Positions 1 through 8,610 of a stretch of 64,000 nucleotides of DNA are shown in pieces; position 1 is the stretch's first letter; every line of letters starts with the position of its first letter. This DNA comes from Blautia massiliensis (ex Durand et al. 2017) (GTDB lineage: Bacteria > Bacillota > Clostridia > Lachnospirales > Lachnospiraceae): contig NZ_LN913006.1 of the NCBI RefSeq assembly GCF_001487165.1, positions 2,820,657 through 2,884,656 on the forward strand. Reading direction: 5' to 3'. The notes under the pieces are model-generated. The model did not search any database, was not told the DNA's origin, and was given only the letters and a program-made list of their open reading frames with translations. The position numbers and the translations under genes were made by a program.

Positions 1-1
1 A

Positions 2-136
2 TGCGAATGTGATCAATGAATTGAATTAAAGGAAGCAGAAGCGGCAAAATGGCTTACAAGGGATCAGTTAGATAGTGTTGCCTGGTTACCGGCAGACGTC
101 ACTTTGATAGATAAAATCCGAAGGTACATGAAATAA
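2..136 (+). pseudogene. NUDIX hydrolase (MutT-like) C-terminal remnant
   Basis: Frame 2 reads the tail of a MutT/8-oxo-dGTP diphosphatase type NUDIX protein: a stretch with EAEAAKWLTRDQLDSVAWLP, a C-terminal DKIRRYMK, then TAA at 134-136. An in-frame TGA at 17-19 falls where a residue would be expected, so the reading frame is broken as well as cut by the window edge. The NUDIX box itself would lie upstream and is not visible. The family call rests only on the C-terminal pattern. Confidence 0.5.
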
Positions 137-158
137 GCTAAGATCGAGGAGAAACTTC

Positions 159-321
159 CTGGACAAAACAATAGAATATTATAATAAAAATGCGGATATG
201 TTTGTCTAGGGGACTCGTTTGGTAGATTTTACGGTTATACAGGAGCGGTTCACTAAAATGCTTCCGGTAGGTTCAAGGATATTAGATTTTGGTTGTGGTT
301 CTGGTTGAGATTCACGATATA
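159..321 (+). pseudogene. SAM-dependent methyltransferase N-terminal remnant
   Basis: The frame starting near 159 reads like the start of a class I methyltransferase: TIEYYNKNADMFV, then a TAG, then GTRLVDFTVIQERFTKMLP, then the SAM-binding motif I stretch ILDFGCGSG, followed by TGA and a few residues. Two in-frame stops and loss of everything after motif I mean it cannot make an enzyme. It lies between a NUDIX remnant and a GNAT gene, so this looks like a gene graveyard. Confidence 0.55.
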
Positions 322-369
322 GCTGATTGGTTGTTACAGAGAAATCAAAGTTGGTGGAGAATATTTGTT

Positions 370-795
370 ATGATCAGAAAGATGCAGAACATAGATATTG
401 ATAGAGTTGCTGACATATGGTTAAAGACCAATTTAAAAGCACATTATTTTATTCCTGAGCAATATTGGACAAGTAATTATGAATTAGTGAAAGAAATGAT
501 GTTACAAGCGGAAGTCTATGTGTATGAAGATGATAAAATGATTCAAGGTTTTGTCGGATTAAGTAACGAATACATGGAAGGTATTTTTGTTTCTGATGAA
601 ATGCAGTCATGTGGTATAGGTAAGCTTTTATTAGACTATATCAAGAATAAAAAAGTTAGATTGCGATTAAACGTATACCAGAAGAATGCCAGAGCCCTCT
701 CTTTTTATCAAAGAGAAGGGTTCGATATTCAATGTGAAGGATTCGATGATGCTACTGGTGAAAAAGAATACACAATGTTGTGGCAACAGAAATAG
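370..795 (+). CDS. GNAT family N-acetyltransferase
   Basis: A 141-residue GNAT-fold protein predicted to transfer an acetyl group from acetyl-CoA to a small amine or protein N-terminus; the substrate is unknown. Visible are GIFVSDEMQSCGIGKLLLDY, which contains the Q/R-x-x-G-x-G/A type acetyl-CoA loop (here QSCGIGK), and the C-terminal LNVYQKNARALSFYQREGF pattern typical of this fold. An ATG at 370 preceded by GGTGGAGA was chosen; the frame stays open upstream to 289, but that part overlaps the methyltransferase remnant. The gene is more AT-rich than the salvage operon downstream and is flanked by broken genes, so it may have been acquired. Confidence 0.75.
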   Translation: MIRKMQNIDIDRVADIWLKTNLKAHYFIPEQYWTSNYELVKEMMLQAEVYVYEDDKMIQGFVGLSNEYMEGIFVSDEMQSCGIGKLLLDYIKNKKVRLRLNVYQKNARALSFYQREGFDIQCEGFDDATGEKEYTMLWQQK

Positions 796-822
796 AAAGC
801 GGATTTTTGGGGAGGATTTTAT

Positions 823-906
823 ATGGAGTTTAACAATAAGGTAGTGATTGTGACGGGAGGCGCGCAGGGCATTGGAAAGACCATTGCAGAGGAATTGCCT
901 TTATGA
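823..906 (+). pseudogene. Short-chain dehydrogenase (SDR) N-terminal stub
   Basis: A good ribosome site (GGGGAGGAT) precedes an ATG at 823, and the first 27 codons read as the Rossmann start of a classical SDR: NNKVVIVTGGAQGIGKTIAEE, with the TGxxxGIG NAD(P)-binding motif. The frame then runs into TGA at 904-906, so the catalytic Tyr-x-x-x-Lys part is absent. Translation of the 27-residue peptide is possible because the start signals are intact, but no enzyme results. The purine nucleoside phosphorylase gene begins 50 bases later. Confidence 0.6.
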
Positions 907-955
907 AAAAAGCATAAATATAATGACAACACCCAAAAGAAAGGAAGAAGTAATC

Positions 956-1768
956 ATGTATAAAAAATTAATGACATGCCTGGAAAGCGTAAGAAAGAAA
1001 ATTGATTTCAAACCAGAAGTTGCACTGATCCTTGGATCCGGACTTGGAGATTTTGCAGATGGAATTCAGATTGAACAGACCATCGACTATACGGACATCG
1101 AGGGATTTCCGGTTTCTACTGTAAAAGGACATAAGGGACGTTTTGTGTTTGGGTATGTGGAGAAAACACCGGTTGTAATCATGCAGGGACGTGTTCATTA
1201 TTATGAAGGATACGCAATGTCAGATGTTGTTCTTCCAACGCGTCTTATGGGAATGCTCGGTGCGAAAAAAATCCTTCTCACTAATGCAGCAGGAGGAGCT
1301 AATCCTTCCTATAAACCGGGAGATTTCATGATGATCACAGATCACATTACAACGGGAGTTCCAAGCCCTCTGATAGGACCGAACATGGATGAGCTGGGAA
1401 CCAGATTTCCGGATATGAGTGAGGTATACAGCCGCCGTCTTCAGGATGTGATCCGCAAATGTGCAAAAGAATGTGACATCAAACTTCAGGAAGGTGTTTA
1501 TGTACAGTTTACAGGACCAAATTATGAGACTCCTGCAGAAGTAAGACTTGCACAGAGATGGGGTGGAGATGCAGTTGGAATGAGCACCGCATGCGAAGCT
1601 ATGGCTGCCCGACACATGGGAATGGAAATTTGTGGAATTTCCTGCATCACAAATATGGCAGCAGGAATTTCCCAAAAAGAGCTTAACCATAAAGAAGTGC
1701 AGGAAACAGCAGACCGCGTAGCGAAATCCTTTAAGGAATTAGTAACAAAAGTTGTTGTAAATATGTAA
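956..1768 (+). CDS. punA: Purine nucleoside phosphorylase (trimeric class)
   Basis: A 270-residue cytoplasmic enzyme that phosphorolyses (deoxy)inosine and (deoxy)guanosine to the base and (deoxy)ribose-1-phosphate. Family signatures are ILGSGLGDFAD near the N-terminus, MQGRVHYYEGY (phosphate and ribose site), LLTNAAGGANPSYKPGDFM, GPNYETPAEVR, and the purine-site stretch ISCITNMAAGIS. The length matches the trimeric PNP family. The ATG at 956 with AAGGAAGAAG upstream is used; an in-frame extension to 872 overlaps the dehydrogenase stub. It is followed 37 bases later by phosphopentomutase and then by what remains of deoxyribose-phosphate aldolase, so the three form a nucleoside-salvage operon. 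Confidence 0.93.
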   Translation: MYKKLMTCLESVRKKIDFKPEVALILGSGLGDFADGIQIEQTIDYTDIEGFPVSTVKGHKGRFVFGYVEKTPVVIMQGRVHYYEGYAMSDVVLPTRLMGMLGAKKILLTNAAGGANPSYKPGDFMMITDHITTGVPSPLIGPNMDELGTRFPDMSEVYSRRLQDVIRKCAKECDIKLQEGVYVQFTGPNYETPAEVRLAQRWGGDAVGMSTACEAMAARHMGMEICGISCITNMAAGISQKELNHKEVQETADRVAKSFKELVTKVVVNM

Positions 1769-1805
1769 GATCCATAAGTAAGACATCAGAAAGGAGACAA
1801 AAATT

Positions 1806-2996
1806 ATGAAGAAATATAAGAGAATATTTACTATTGTAATAGACTCCTTTGGGGCAGGAGAAATGCCGGACGCAGCCCAGTACGGGGATGAAGGAACAGA
1901 TACTATGGGACATATTTCCCAGAATGTAGATGAATTTACGATTCCAAACCTTCAGAAGCTTGGAATTGCAAATCTTCATCCGTTGAAACAGGTTGCAGCA
2001 GTGGAGCGACCAATGGGTTATTATACATTTTTAAAAGAAGCCAGTACCGGAAAAGATACTATGACAGGACACTGGGAAATGATGGGGCTTCACATCACAA
2101 AACCGTTTAAGACTTTTACAGAGACCGGATTTCCAAAAGAGCTGATTGATGAGCTTGAGAAGAGAACGGGACATAAAGTAATTGGAAACAAGAGCTCCAG
2201 CGGAACAGAGATCCTGGATGAACTGGCTGAGGAAGAAATCGCTACCGGTCATATGATCGTTTACACATCTGCTGATTCTGTATTGCAGATCTGCGGAAAT
2301 GAGGAGACTTTCGGACTGGATGAATTGTATCGCTGCTGTGAGATCGCTCGTGATATCACCATGAGGGATGAGTGGAAAGTCGGACGTGTTATTGCAAGAC
2401 CTTACCTTGGCAAGAAAAAAGGTGAGTTCAAACGTACCAGCAACCGCCATGATTATGCACTGAAGCCTTACGGAAAAACTGCGCTTAATGCATTGAAGGA
2501 TGCAGGTTATGATGTGATCTCCGTTGGAAAGATTTTTGATATTTTTGACGGCGAGGGACTGACAGAGTCTAATAAGTCAAAAAGCTCTGTTCATGGAATG
2601 GAGCAGACAATTGACATTGCGAAAAGAGAGTTTGAGGGGCTTTGTTTTGTAAATCTTGTAGATTTCGATGCTCTTTGGGGACATCGACGCAATGTAAAGG
2701 GATATGCAGAGGAACTTGAAAGATTTGATGTAAAACTTGGTGAACTTCTTGATGAGCTTCGTGAGGATGACCTTCTGATCATTACAGCTGACCACGGAAA
2801 TGATCCGACGCATACAGGAACTGATCACACAAGAGAAAAAGTACCATTTTTTGCTTATTCCCCATCTATGGAGGGATACGGAAAACTGGAAGATCAGAAT
2901 ACTTTTGCAGTAATCGGTGCAACGATCGCAGATAATTTTGAAGTTAAGATGCCGGAGGGAACAATTGGAAGTTCTCTTCTGGATGAGCTGAAGTAA
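1806..2996 (+). CDS. deoB: Phosphopentomutase
   Basis: A 396-residue metalloenzyme of the alkaline-phosphatase superfamily that converts (deoxy)ribose-1-phosphate from nucleoside phosphorylase into the 5-phosphate. It opens with [14 protein letters not shown] (metal site and start of the fold), has [11 protein letters not shown] around the phosphoacceptor threonine, and ends with [10 protein letters not shown] and [11 protein letters not shown] metal-binding motifs. The length is typical of DeoB. The ATG has GAAAGGAGA upstream. The next gene, deoC, starts 12 bases after the stop, so translation is probably coupled. Confidence 0.96.
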   Translation: MKKYKRIFTIVIDSFGAGEMPDAAQYGDEGTDTMGHISQNVDEFTIPNLQKLGIANLHPLKQVAAVERPMGYYTFLKEASTGKDTMTGHWEMMGLHITKPFKTFTETGFPKELIDELEKRTGHKVIGNKSSSGTEILDELAEEEIATGHMIVYTSADSVLQICGNEETFGLDELYRCCEIARDITMRDEWKVGRVIARPYLGKKKGEFKRTSNRHDYALKPYGKTALNALKDAGYDVISVGKIFDIFDGEGLTESNKSKSSVHGMEQTIDIAKREFEGLCFVNLVDFDALWGHRRNVKGYAEELERFDVKLGELLDELREDDLLIITADHGNDPTHTGTDHTREKVPFFAYSPSMEGYGKLEDQNTFAVIGATIADNFEVKMPEGTIGSSLLDELK

Positions 2997-3008
2997 AAGG
3001 AACGTAAA

Positions 3009-3314
3009 ATGGATAAAAAAGATATATTAAAAAAGGTGGATCACACATTACTTGGACAGACTGCAACATGGGATGATATTCGAGGAATCCTGGATGATAT
3101 CAAAACTTCTACCGGATTTTCTACAGCGGGAGCAACTTTTGCAGATGTAGAGCTGATGAAGAAATATATTGGAAAAGATGTAAAAGTTAAGGCAGCAGGT
3201 GGAATTTCATCCTTCGATGATGCAGAAAAATTTATCAGTCTTGGCGCAGAGCGTCTTGGAACAAGCCGTCTTATTAAGATCCTGAAAAATACGGACACTG
3301 GTGCAGGATATTAA
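3009..3314 (+). pseudogene. deoC: Deoxyribose-phosphate aldolase with large in-frame internal deletion
   Basis: Only 101 residues remain where DeoC normally has about 215-225. Residues 1-28 ([20 protein letters not shown]) match the DeoC N-terminus. They are joined directly to the C-terminal third, which starts at the Schiff-base lysine segment IKTSTGFST and continues through [13 protein letters not shown] and [10 protein letters not shown]. Roughly 115 residues are missing, including the strand with the proton-relay aspartate, so a functional TIM barrel is not possible. The frame is preserved. A short repeat, GGATGATAT, occurs twice near the junction (about 3071 and 3090), consistent with a slippage or recombination deletion. 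The 258 bases after it contain no gene I recognise. Confidence 0.8.
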
Positions 3315-3572
3315 CACTGTGAAAGAGGACTGTCAAAGACAGGATTATACATAAATTATGAACTAACAACAAGTAATAGAATTTGTAAAAGTATCATTTC
3401 ACATTTTTCTACCAGCTGTGGATAAAGGATGGACGGAATCTAAAAAATACGATAAAATCTGTATTAGAAATGCTGTTGTCGTGAAATTTACAAACGCTCG
3501 AAAAAGGAAAAATAAACATGGCAAAGAAAGATTTGCTATCCGGTACCGGCGTTAATTTATACAGGTGATATT

Positions 3573-4262
3573 ATGAAAATTACTTACATTAACCATAGTG
3601 GATTTTTGGTTGAGACCAGAGACTGCTACTATATTTTTGATTATTACAAGGGTGAATTACCGAATCTTGACAAGGAGAAAGAAGTGATCGTTTTTTGCAG
3701 TCACTTCCATAAAGATCATTTTAACCCACAAATTTTTGGGATCCTTGATGATATGGGAATGACTTATCAGGCAATCCTGGCGAATGATATACGAAAAAGG
3801 AATCATTTGTCGGATATGAAGATCACATATGTTTATCATGATCAAGCTTATAGTTTGGATAATGAAACCAAAGTTGATACATTGCTATCTAACGATAGTG
3901 GTGTCGCATTTATTGTCAAAACAAAGGAAGGTACCATTTATCATGCCGGTGATTTAAACGACTGGTATTGGGATGGTGGGGCGAAAGCTGATAACCAGAG
4001 ACTTACTTCAGCATATCGCGCGGCGATCAGGAAAATCAAGGGTATGCATTTTGACGCTGCATTTGTTCCCTTGGATCCGAGACAGGGAGATCACTATGCT
4101 GACGGGATCCTGTATTTCCTTAAAAATGTAGATTGCAATGTCATTTTTCCAATGCATTACTGGAATGATGCCAATGTAATTAAGCGGTTTATTACTGAAT
4201 ATCCGCAATATAAGTCACGCATTAGAAACACAGAATGTACAAAAGGAGAAGAAATTTCATGA
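3573..4262 (+). CDS. MBL-fold metallo-hydrolase
   Basis: A 229-residue metallo-beta-lactamase-fold protein of the small UlaG/UPF0173-like group. Evidence: the start MKITYINHSGFLVET, the metal motif SHFHKDHF (HxHxDH), the second metal segment IYHAGDLNDWYWDG, and a late histidine in VIFPMHYWND. No signal peptide, so cytoplasmic. The substrate cannot be told from sequence; relatives act on phosphodiesters or lactones. The ATG has AGGTGAT upstream. The stop is 15 bases before recD2, so the two are probably cotranscribed, without any obvious functional tie. Confidence 0.8.
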   Translation: MKITYINHSGFLVETRDCYYIFDYYKGELPNLDKEKEVIVFCSHFHKDHFNPQIFGILDDMGMTYQAILANDIRKRNHLSDMKITYVYHDQAYSLDNETKVDTLLSNDSGVAFIVKTKEGTIYHAGDLNDWYWDGGAKADNQRLTSAYRAAIRKIKGMHFDAAFVPLDPRQGDHYADGILYFLKNVDCNVIFPMHYWNDANVIKRFITEYPQYKSRIRNTECTKGEEIS

Positions 4263-4277
4263 GAGAAGGAGACGGGC

Positions 4278-6908
4278 ATGGAGCACTTACGTTGTGTAGT
4301 TGAAAGAATTACATATCAGAATGCCGACAATGGCTACACGGTTCTGAAATGTGCGGTGAAGAATTACAGTGATCTTGTCACAGTAGTTGGCACGATGCCG
4401 GATACCCATGTTGGTTCTGTGCTGTCTCTGGAAGGTATGTGGAAGATGGATGCCAAATATGGGCGGCAGTTTTTGGTGGAGAAATTTGAGGAGACACTTC
4501 CTGCTACAGTATATGGAATCGAAAAATATCTTGGTTCCGGTCTGGTGAAGGGCGTTGGTCCAAAGTTTGCAAAAAGAATTGTGGAAAAATTCGGGAAGGA
4601 TACACTGGATGTTATTGAAGAGACACCAGATGAACTGCTCAAAGTATCAGGTATAGGAAAAGTACGTGTAGACCGGATCAAAACAAGCTGGCAGGAGCAG
4701 AAAGAGATCAAGAATATCATGCTTTTTCTGCAGAGTCATGAGGTCAGCACCTCTCATGCGACAAAGATTTTCAAGACGTATGGAAGTGAGAGCATTGCGA
4801 TCGTAAAGGAGAACCCATACCGGCTTGCAGATGACATCTGGGGAATTGGATTTAAGACAGCGGATTCCATTGCACAGAAGATGGGGATTGACAAAGGTAA
4901 ATTTGTCCGTCTGCGCAGTGGTATTTTTTATACATTGAATAAGCTGGCAGAAGCAGGTCATTGTTATACAACAAGAGAACAGCTGACTGGAAGGGCAAAG
5001 GAACTTCTGGAAGTGGAAGAACCGGAGCTGGAGATCACCTTGGATGAGATGATCCGCACGAATGATGTGATCAGAGATGAAGCAGAAGATCGGGAAGCAA
5101 TCTATCTGCCCCCATATTATTTTTCAGAAAGTGGCTGTGCAAAACGGCTGCTTCGGTTGATGTCCTGTGGAAAGAAGAAATCTGAGGATACGGAAGAAAT
5201 ATTGAAGAAAGTAGCAGCTTCATCAGAAATTACTTATGACGAGATTCAGTGGCAGGCGGTAAAGACAGCAGTTTCTTCTAAGGTCATGGTGCTGACCGGT
5301 GGACCTGGAACCGGAAAGACTACAACAACTCTGGGAATTATTTCTGCATATAAGCAGGCTGGATGTCAGATCATTCTTGCTGCACCGACTGGAAGAGCAG
5401 CAAAGAGAATGTCAGAAGCAACTGGAATGGAAGCAAAAACGATTCACCGGTTATTGGAATATAAACCTCCGGAAGGCTATCAGAAAAATGAAGAACATCC
5501 GCTGGAAGGAGATGTGCTGATACTGGATGAATGTTCCATGATCGATATTATGCTGATGTATAATCTTTTAAAAGCATTGCCGCAGCAGATGTCTCTGATT
5601 CTGGTAGGCGACATTGATCAGCTGCCAAGTGTCGGAGCGGGCAATGTTCTCAGAGATATTATTGATTCCGGATGTGTTCCGGTAGTTCGTCTGACACGGA
5701 TTTTCCGTCAGGCACAGGGAAGTCGGATTATCATGAATGCACACCGGATCAATAGAGGGGAAGGCATTGATATGAGAGGTGGGAAAGATGCCGACTTTTT
5801 CTTTGCCACCAAAGAGAGTAATCAGGAAGTGGTGGATACTATCGTCCAATATTGTAAGACGAACCTGCCGAGATACTATCATGTAGATCCACTGCAGGAT
5901 ATTCAGGTGCTGACTCCGATGCAGAGAGGCGAATGTGGGGCAGTAAATCTGAACCAGGTGCTGCAGGAAGCCATGAATCCGTCAAAGATCTTTCTGCGGA
6001 GAGGCGGCACACAGTACCGGCTGAAGGATAAGGTGATGCAGATCCGGAATGATTACGATAAGGAAGTATTTAACGGAGATATTGGGACTATCACAAAAGT
6101 TGACGTGGAAGAACGGGAACTGACAGTTCTGTTTGATGAACGGGAAGTAATTTATGATGTGACAGAGCTGGACGAACTGGCGCTTGCCTATGCAGTGACG
6201 ATCCACAAATCCCAGGGAAGCGAATATCCAATCGTTGTCATGCCATTTACTATGAGTCATTTTGTCATGCTGCAGAGAAATCTCCTTTATACAGGTGTGA
6301 CCAGGGCGAAAAAGATCCTGGTACTTGTCGGAGAGAAGAAAGCTGTGTATTATGCGATAAAAAATGAAACGACAACTGGCAGAAATACATGTCTGGCAAG
6401 ACGTCTGCAGCCGAACAGCAAAGAAGCACAGGAAGTGAAGGCACAGCTTTTGAAAGAAGCAGTAGACGAGACCGCAAATGAGAACGGAAGCGACAGTAAG
6501 AAGATGATCGTCTATAAGGGCAGCATCCAGCCTTCTATGGCATGTGAGACACCGGCGGTTTATGAGGGAAATCTCTGGAAACGCCTGTCGCAGTCAAAGT
6601 TCAGAAGCAGTTTTTCCCTGAAGGCAAACGATCGGAGTTATGTATCAGAAAAGGGAATGGAGAAAGTACGTGAGCATGCCTGTGATTTTATCAGAAAGCG
6701 TCTTGCACCGGCAGAAATACCAAATGATGGAAAACAGACACCGATGAGAGGGCATCCGGTTTTTGTAGCCCAGCATGCCACAGCTACCTGTTGCAGGGGA
6801 TGTCTGGAAAAATGGCATCGTATTCCGAAAGGACGGGAATTGACAGAAGCGGAGCAGGAATATATTGTAAATGTGATTATGGAATGGATCGGTCGGGAAA
6901 TTCATTGA
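4278..6908 (+). CDS. recD2: RecD2 family DNA helicase fused to a C-terminal DUF4186 domain
   Basis: An 876-residue SF1B 5'-3' DNA helicase. The N-terminal OB-like part (residues 1-75) and helix-hairpin-helix region (about 90-200, GSGLVKGVGPKFAKRIVEK and SGIGKVRVDRIK) are typical of RecD2. The motor follows: Walker A GGPGTGKTTTT at about 341, motif Ia APTGRAAKRM, Walker B LILDECSMID, motif III VGDIDQLPSVG, and motif VI TRAKKILVLVG. RecD2 homology stops near residue 710. After a variable linker, residues 764-876 match DUF4186 (RSSFSLKANDRSYV, GKQTPMRGHPVFVAQHATA, CCRGCLEKWH), which I know mainly as a stand-alone protein of about 110 residues. Probable role: DNA repair; the added domain has no known function. 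Confidence 0.9.
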   Translation: MEHLRCVVERITYQNADNGYTVLKCAVKNYSDLVTVVGTMPDTHVGSVLSLEGMWKMDAKYGRQFLVEKFEETLPATVYGIEKYLGSGLVKGVGPKFAKRIVEKFGKDTLDVIEETPDELLKVSGIGKVRVDRIKTSWQEQKEIKNIMLFLQSHEVSTSHATKIFKTYGSESIAIVKENPYRLADDIWGIGFKTADSIAQKMGIDKGKFVRLRSGIFYTLNKLAEAGHCYTTREQLTGRAKELLEVEEPELEITLDEMIRTNDVIRDEAEDREAIYLPPYYFSESGCAKRLLRLMSCGKKKSEDTEEILKKVAASSEITYDEIQWQAVKTAVSSKVMVLTGGPGTGKTTTTLGIISAYKQAGCQIILAAPTGRAAKRMSEATGMEAKTIHRLLEYKPPEGYQKNEEHPLEGDVLILDECSMIDIMLMYNLLKALPQQMSLILVGDIDQLPSVGAGNVLRDIIDSGCVPVVRLTRIFRQAQGSRIIMNAHRINRGEGIDMRGGKDADFFFATKESNQEVVDTIVQYCKTNLPRYYHVDPLQDIQVLTPMQRGECGAVNLNQVLQEAMNPSKIFLRRGGTQYRLKDKVMQIRNDYDKEVFNGDIGTITKVDVEERELTVLFDEREVIYDVTELDELALAYAVTIHKSQGSEYPIVVMPFTMSHFVMLQRNLLYTGVTRAKKILVLVGEKKAVYYAIKNETTTGRNTCLARRLQPNSKEAQEVKAQLLKEAVDETANENGSDSKKMIVYKGSIQPSMACETPAVYEGNLWKRLSQSKFRSSFSLKANDRSYVSEKGMEKVREHACDFIRKRLAPAEIPNDGKQTPMRGHPVFVAQHATATCCRGCLEKWHRIPKGRELTEAEQEYIVNVIMEWIGREIH

Positions 6909-7170
6909 GAGAACGTCTCGGCTTTGGGGTCTGATTTCTATAGCCACAACCCTTTAATATCTTTAACAAATGTAGCAAGAATTCTCCCACCTCTTCAGGT
7001 GGGGAGATGAATTGCACATCTGAGCATATCTGCTCAAAAAAATCTCTATAGTATAAAAGAAACACTTGTTCTCCCTTCCCTGATGTAGTATACTGAAAAA
7101 GAACAATTAGTTCATAAATACATATCCGTCGATATAAGAAAAAGGATGATAAATATAATGGAGTTAGACC

Positions 7171-7308
7171 ATGAAAGATGCATTCTGGGGTCAGATATTC
7201 TGTCTGCTCAGTGCAGGCGGAGCAACGATTGAAACGATACGGCAGTATATAGAAAGCCAGGGTGAGAAGAATGAACCGCGCCGTAAAAATAAGGATTTAT
7301 CCAAATAA
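7171..7308 (+). pseudogene. IS200-type TnpA C-terminal remnant
   Basis: The 45-codon frame from ATG 7171 reads FWGQIFCLLSAGGATIETIR then QYIESQG, which resembles the last part of a Y1 single-strand transposase (commonly WG..YF.ST.GGAPIE.I..YIE.Q). The HUH motif and the catalytic tyrosine helix are absent. The frame overlaps the start of tnpB, as is normal when tnpA precedes tnpB in these elements. Confidence 0.6.
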
Positions 7309-8368
7309 AGAGCAGAGAGTTCAGATAGAGCAAACAATCGGCTGCAGCCGCTTTATCTATAACCAGATGCTTGCAGATAAGATCAGCTATTACCAGAAAG
7401 AAAAAAAGATGCTCCGGAACACACCGGCCGGATATAAAAAGGAATATCCATGGCTGAAGGAGGTGGATTCCCTTGCCCTGGCGAATGCGCAGCTGCATCT
7501 GGAAAGTGCGTTCCGGAAGTTTTTTCGGGAACCAGCCTGCGGATTTCCACGTTATAAATCAAAGAAGCATGCAAGAAATTCATATACGACCAATGCACTA
7601 AACGGAAATATCCTTTTGCAGGATACCCATCTGAAGCTTCCAAAGATGTCCGTCATAAAGATAAAACTTCACCGTCAGATTCCATCAGACTGGAAACTGA
7701 AGTCTGTAACTGTGAGCCGTGAGCCATCCGGGAAATATTTTGCCAGCCTTTTGTTCTGCTGTGAGAACCAAACAGTGGAAAAAAGACCGGCAGAGAGATT
7801 TCTTGGGATCGATTTTGCCATGCAGGGAATGTGTGTATTTTCTACAGGAGAAAGAGCCGGGTACCCTATGTTTTACAGAAAAGCAGAGAAAAAACTTGCA
7901 AGAGAACAGAGAAAGCTCTCCCACTGTGAAAAAGAAAGCCGGAACTATCAGAAACAGAAAAAAAGGGTAGCTTTATGTCATGAAAAGATAAAGAACCAGA
8001 GAAAAGATTTCCAGCATAAGCTCAGTAGGGAGCTTGCGGAAAGATATGATGCAGTATGTGTGGAAGATCTGAATCTGAAGGGAATGTCCGGAGGGCTGCA
8101 CCTTGGGAAAGGTGTGCAGGATAACGGGTACGGGCAGTTTCTGTTCATGCTGGGATACAAGCTGGAAGAATGTGGAAAACATCTTATAAAAGTAGACCGT
8201 TATTTTGCATCCAGCAAGATCTGCAGTGTATGCGGACATAAGAAAAAGGAACTGGCATTGTCGGATAGAATGTATGTTTGTGAATGTGGAAACAGGATGG
8301 ACCGGGATGTGAATGCAGCAGTCAACATCCGTGAAGAAGGAAAAAGAATCTATAAAGAATGTGCCTGA
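7271..8368 (+). CDS. tnpB: TnpB RNA-guided endonuclease (IS605 OrfB family)
   Basis: A 365-residue TnpB with all nuclease parts present. Residues 1-90 form the N-terminal helix-turn-helix-like region starting NRAVKIRIYPNKEQR. The RuvC-like catalytic residues are D181 in LGIDFAM, E265 in VCVEDLNLKGM and D346 in MDRDVNAAVNI. A zinc ribbon sits between the last two (CSVCG ... CECG, Cys 318, 321, 337 and 339). Family members cut DNA guided by an omega-RNA from the element's right end. ATG 7271 follows AGGGTGAG; GTG 7262 is an alternative. It probably works as the homing or retention nuclease of an otherwise defective element. Confidence 0.9.
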   Translation: MNRAVKIRIYPNKEQRVQIEQTIGCSRFIYNQMLADKISYYQKEKKMLRNTPAGYKKEYPWLKEVDSLALANAQLHLESAFRKFFREPACGFPRYKSKKHARNSYTTNALNGNILLQDTHLKLPKMSVIKIKLHRQIPSDWKLKSVTVSREPSGKYFASLLFCCENQTVEKRPAERFLGIDFAMQGMCVFSTGERAGYPMFYRKAEKKLAREQRKLSHCEKESRNYQKQKKRVALCHEKIKNQRKDFQHKLSRELAERYDAVCVEDLNLKGMSGGLHLGKGVQDNGYGQFLFMLGYKLEECGKHLIKVDRYFASSKICSVCGHKKKELALSDRMYVCECGNRMDRDVNAAVNIREEGKRIYKECA

Positions 8369-8520
8369 CGGCACAAGAAAAAAATCCGTAACCGGATAAA
8401 CATAAAAAACAAAACCGCGGGACACGCGGGGATAGCCTGTTTTAGCTTTGCCCTAAAGGGTAATCGAGCAGGAAGCCCCCACTTCAAAATCGTAAGATTT
8501 AAGTGGTGGGAGCATGTCAC
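8369..8520 (+). ncRNA. Probable omega-RNA (reRNA) scaffold at the tnpB right end
   Basis: Known TnpB systems transcribe the right end of the element, just after or overlapping tnpB, as the guide scaffold. Here the 150 bases after tnpB are non-coding and structured: a GC-rich segment (CCGCGGGACACGCGGGG), then TAGCTTTGCCCTAAAGGGTAA, and a strong final hairpin with stem CCCCCACTTC / AAGTGGTGGG ending just before GTCAC. The guide would be the DNA immediately after 8520 (starting TACGTGATAAG). Location is inferred by family analogy; 5' end not determined. Confidence 0.45.
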
Positions 8521-8610
8521 TACGTGATAAGATCGTATTGCAGCTGCAGCTGATAACGCCGGGCAGTGTAGCAATAAGTGAAATTATGAAACCTGTGGAG
8601 GAATATGATA

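Larger units (their letters stand above)
6975..8520 (+). mobile_element. IS200/IS605-type element, tnpA degraded, tnpB intact
   Basis: The left side carries an imperfect hairpin at 6975-7015 (stem around CCCACCT / AGGTGGG). The right side carries a hairpin at about 8475-8511 (CCCCCACTTC pairing with AAGTGGTGGG) followed by GTCAC at 8516-8520. Subterminal hairpins at both ends and no terminal inverted repeats or target duplication fit single-stranded IS200/IS605 transposition. Inside are a short tnpA tail and a full-length tnpB. With tnpA broken, the copy should be immobile unless a transposase acts in trans. Exact ends are estimates. The 260 bases between recD2 and tnpB contain nothing else recognised. 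Confidence 0.75.
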
